Positions 61,501 through 64,000 of a stretch of DNA of 64,000 nt are shown one piece after another. Every line of letters starts with the position of its first letter. The first letter of the stretch is position 1. The notes beneath the pieces were generated by a model, which was not told the origin of the DNA, did not search any database, and saw only the letters and a list, made by a program, of their open reading frames with translations. Position numbers and translations under genes: made by a program. The DNA lies in assembly GCF_000004075.3 (NCBI RefSeq), contig NC_026657.2, forward strand, positions 40,286,732-40,350,731, in the 5' to 3' direction. This DNA comes from Cucumis sativus. Its lineage: Eukaryota > Streptophyta > Magnoliopsida > Cucurbitales > Cucurbitaceae.

Positions 61501-64000
61501 GACAAAACTCAACTTAACTTAAATAAGAAGACACGTGTACATAGTTTATCTTTTAAAGTAAATATTTTCAAAATAAATTAAAGTAATTATACTTTTGGGT
61601 TTTACCAAAAAGAAAAAAAAAAGAGATAATATTTTGGGTGAAAATGACAAACTCTTCAAAATTTGTCATCAAAGTAAAAGCATTGGATCTTTGTTTCTTT
61701 CTACATTTTTATGAAACAATTAATGTTTTTTTATTTTTTTTCACTTTTCTTAGCCCCAAATAGTTCCAAAGTTACAATGATATTTCTTATTATAAAAAAT
61801 AGTACCAAGAAGATAGGTTTTCAAAACGTAAATAAATGAATTATAATTTTGCCCGAATAATAAATTGGTGTGATTGAAACTGGAATATAGAAATTAATGG
61901 GAATTGGGATGAGTAGATATTTGTGGAGATTGTTTAAAAAATATAAAACCGATAAAATATTTAAACTGTATAGAACCATTTCGAAAACAAAAAAAATCAA
62001 TAGGTTCAAAATGGAAAATATCAAAAATGTTATAGCTAGCACACGATTAATTGGTCACTCACACGTATAATATATTTTATCAATATCGTTTAGATTTGGC
62101 TACGCGATTCGTATATTAATATTCAAATGATTTTTGTTCAAACAAAATTTATATAAATTAAAATTTACAAGAAGGATTATAGAAGAAAGAAGATGAAATA
62201 GAAAAGAGAAGAAGTGCAGAAAAAAGAAAGATGAAAAAGAGAGAGAATATTTTAAAAGATAGTTAATTAGACTCTATATCTCTTTTTATCTTGTTCTATG
62301 GATACTAACTATTCAGGTGATTTGTTATATTTATAAAAATTAACTGTATTCTTCACTTGTGTAACTATAGGAGATGTTCAATTATTAAGATGAAGTTAGC
62401 AGTGACATGTCAACTCTAGACGTTAAATTGATTTTATGTAACAATCGAATAATCAAACACTCTATTGAATAATAAAAACAACTATTCAAATTTGTTTTAG
62501 CTAAAATAGGAAAACAATTATTCCATATTCTTTTTGATCATTTTTCTTGAAAAAATAAATGGCTATTTTCTTTCCACCTCAGGGTAAAACAAAAAGTGTC
62601 ATACAAATGTGTTTTTTGATATGATTTACCATTTAAATTGATACATGAATTATAATTTGTTTTATGATTGAAAGGTCTAAATTAAAATTTGACCAATATT
62701 CAATTTTCACTTTTTCTTAACAAAAAATAAAATTAAATTAACCATTCAAATCAATTCATCAGATAGGAAATATAGTGAATCCTCACACGAAACTCAATCC
62801 AACGAAAAAAATAGATATCACTACTTGTGTGGTCATTTGAAGTTGATTGTTCGAGGTGGTTGTGCGTTGAAGATATATCCAAAAGTTTTGCTAGGTTAGA
62901 TTGCAAGTGATAGTTGTCTTTGGATGTGACCAACCAAGGGCAATGGTGTGTTGTCAACATTTATAATGAAAAACTATAGTAGAAGATTGACGTATTTTGA
63001 TAATTCCATATATTATACACTTACCGATAATTCAAATCTTAATTTTCTTTTATCAAAATCATGTTAATTCATAAATCATTTATTTTATTTTCTATAAAGT
63101 TATTTTAAATGATTGTCAACCACTTTAACTTTATTTAAAAATTAGTTGTTCTAAACATAGAAATCGAAAGATACTAACCATAGTTAATGAATTAGATAAC
63201 TTCATTTATTTTTTCTTAATCAAATTATCTATGTTGATCTCTGCTATACATGTATATAATATGTGTGCTTGCATATATTTTAACAACACAACAAAAAAAA
63301 GTTTGTCCAAATTTTGAAGATGGTAATTAATTAAAATATTTATGTCTTGCACTATCATATACATTACATATAATTTACACTCACGTATATGGTTGCATAA
63401 TCGAATGGATTTTTATTTTTCTTTCTAATTTGAATTATACAAGACAAAAGTCGGATGTGTCACAATAAATGTACAAGAACAACTATAAATAAAAGTTTTA
63501 CTATAAATAAAACTTATAAGAAAAGATGCATTCATTACATTGTTAATATATGCATTGATCCATATATCATATATGATATACCTTTCATATGGAAGTTCAT
63601 CGGAGTGATTGCATGTGACTTTCTATCTCTTTCGATTTCATTTCTCCATTCATGTAAAATTTCATATAAAGATCAAAGTAGAGGTTCGCCACAAAAATTT
63701 AACAGAGACTAGAGATGTCTTTTTTACTCCCGAGTTGCATGATAATGTCTCCTTAATTCATATCTATATATTTTATTCTTAAAGTTACATAAATAATTGT
63801 TGATTGATCTAACACATGACACACACAAAATAATTAAAAAACTGAAATAATCAAACGATATATATACTCGATCAATCAAAAGACATATTATTACAGAATT
63901 TACATTTAGACTACAAAACAACACGACGAAATAATTAACATCTCTCGATTGAAATGCTAACACGTGAGAGGATAAAACCCTATCACGTACATGTGTAAAT
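58560..64000. other. AT-rich intergenic region at the right end
   Basis: No gene is supported in these 5.4 kb. It consists of AT-rich sequence with (TA)n tracts at about 58798-58818 and 59220-59240, an (ATT)n/(TTA)n block near 60040-60130, and many A/T homopolymers. The longest frames (61821-62042, 62751-62960, 63455-63712 and 63724-63963) are composition-driven, with no domain and no plausible splice partners. Confidence 0.7.

Overview
The window is nuclear DNA of a flowering plant. The genes are intron-rich with GT-AG junctions, the intergenic DNA is very AT-rich and full of TA microsatellites, and every recognisable protein is plant-type. A cucurbit (Cucumis-like) source is my best guess, resting only on the look of the dispersed repeats and on overall protein resemblance, so it is an inference. 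Exon maps were built by hand from splice signals, phase and remembered homologues.

Layout. 1-10 kb: no gene supported; AT-rich DNA with microsatellites, short tandem repeats and MITE-like pieces. 10.1-14.3 kb (+): NPF7.3/NRT1.5-type nitrate transporter, five coding exons, intact. 15.1-22.8 kb (-): plastidial pyruvate kinase beta subunit (PKP3-like), twelve exons, convergent with the transporter. 27.3-27.6 kb (+): small secreted six-cysteine prolamin-like (ECA1-type) protein. 28.6-32.6 kb (-): class I PRPP synthetase, eight exons. 38.3-40.4 kb (-): TOM2B-like protein. 41.3-43.1 kb (-): class III peroxidase (PER20-like). 44.1-48.9 kb (-): TOM2A-like four-pass membrane protein, with a hAT-type MITE in its first intron. 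51.8-57.7 kb (-): APRR2/GLK-like pseudo-response regulator with a GARP domain. 58.6-64 kb: AT-rich DNA without a supported gene.

The genes are not an operon and do not form one pathway: nitrate xylem loading, plastid glycolysis for fatty-acid synthesis, PRPP supply, a peroxidase, membrane host factors and a pigment/chloroplast regulator. Their linkage is ancestral microsynteny. As I remember Arabidopsis locus numbers, NPF7.3, PKP3, TOM2A, PRS2 and TOM2B lie together near At1g32370-At1g32450, and PER20 and PRS1 lie together near At2g35380-At2g35390; this window holds both sets in one segment.

The most striking signal is that five of the eight genes carry frame breaks that each look like loss of one or two bases, mostly in short runs of one base, while splice sites, phases and protein lengths are otherwise as expected. 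The three others (NPF7.3, TOM2B, TOM2A) are clean. This looks more like uncorrected sequencing indels than like parallel pseudogenisation. I found no CRISPR array, tRNA, rRNA, viral insertion or clearly new multi-gene system.
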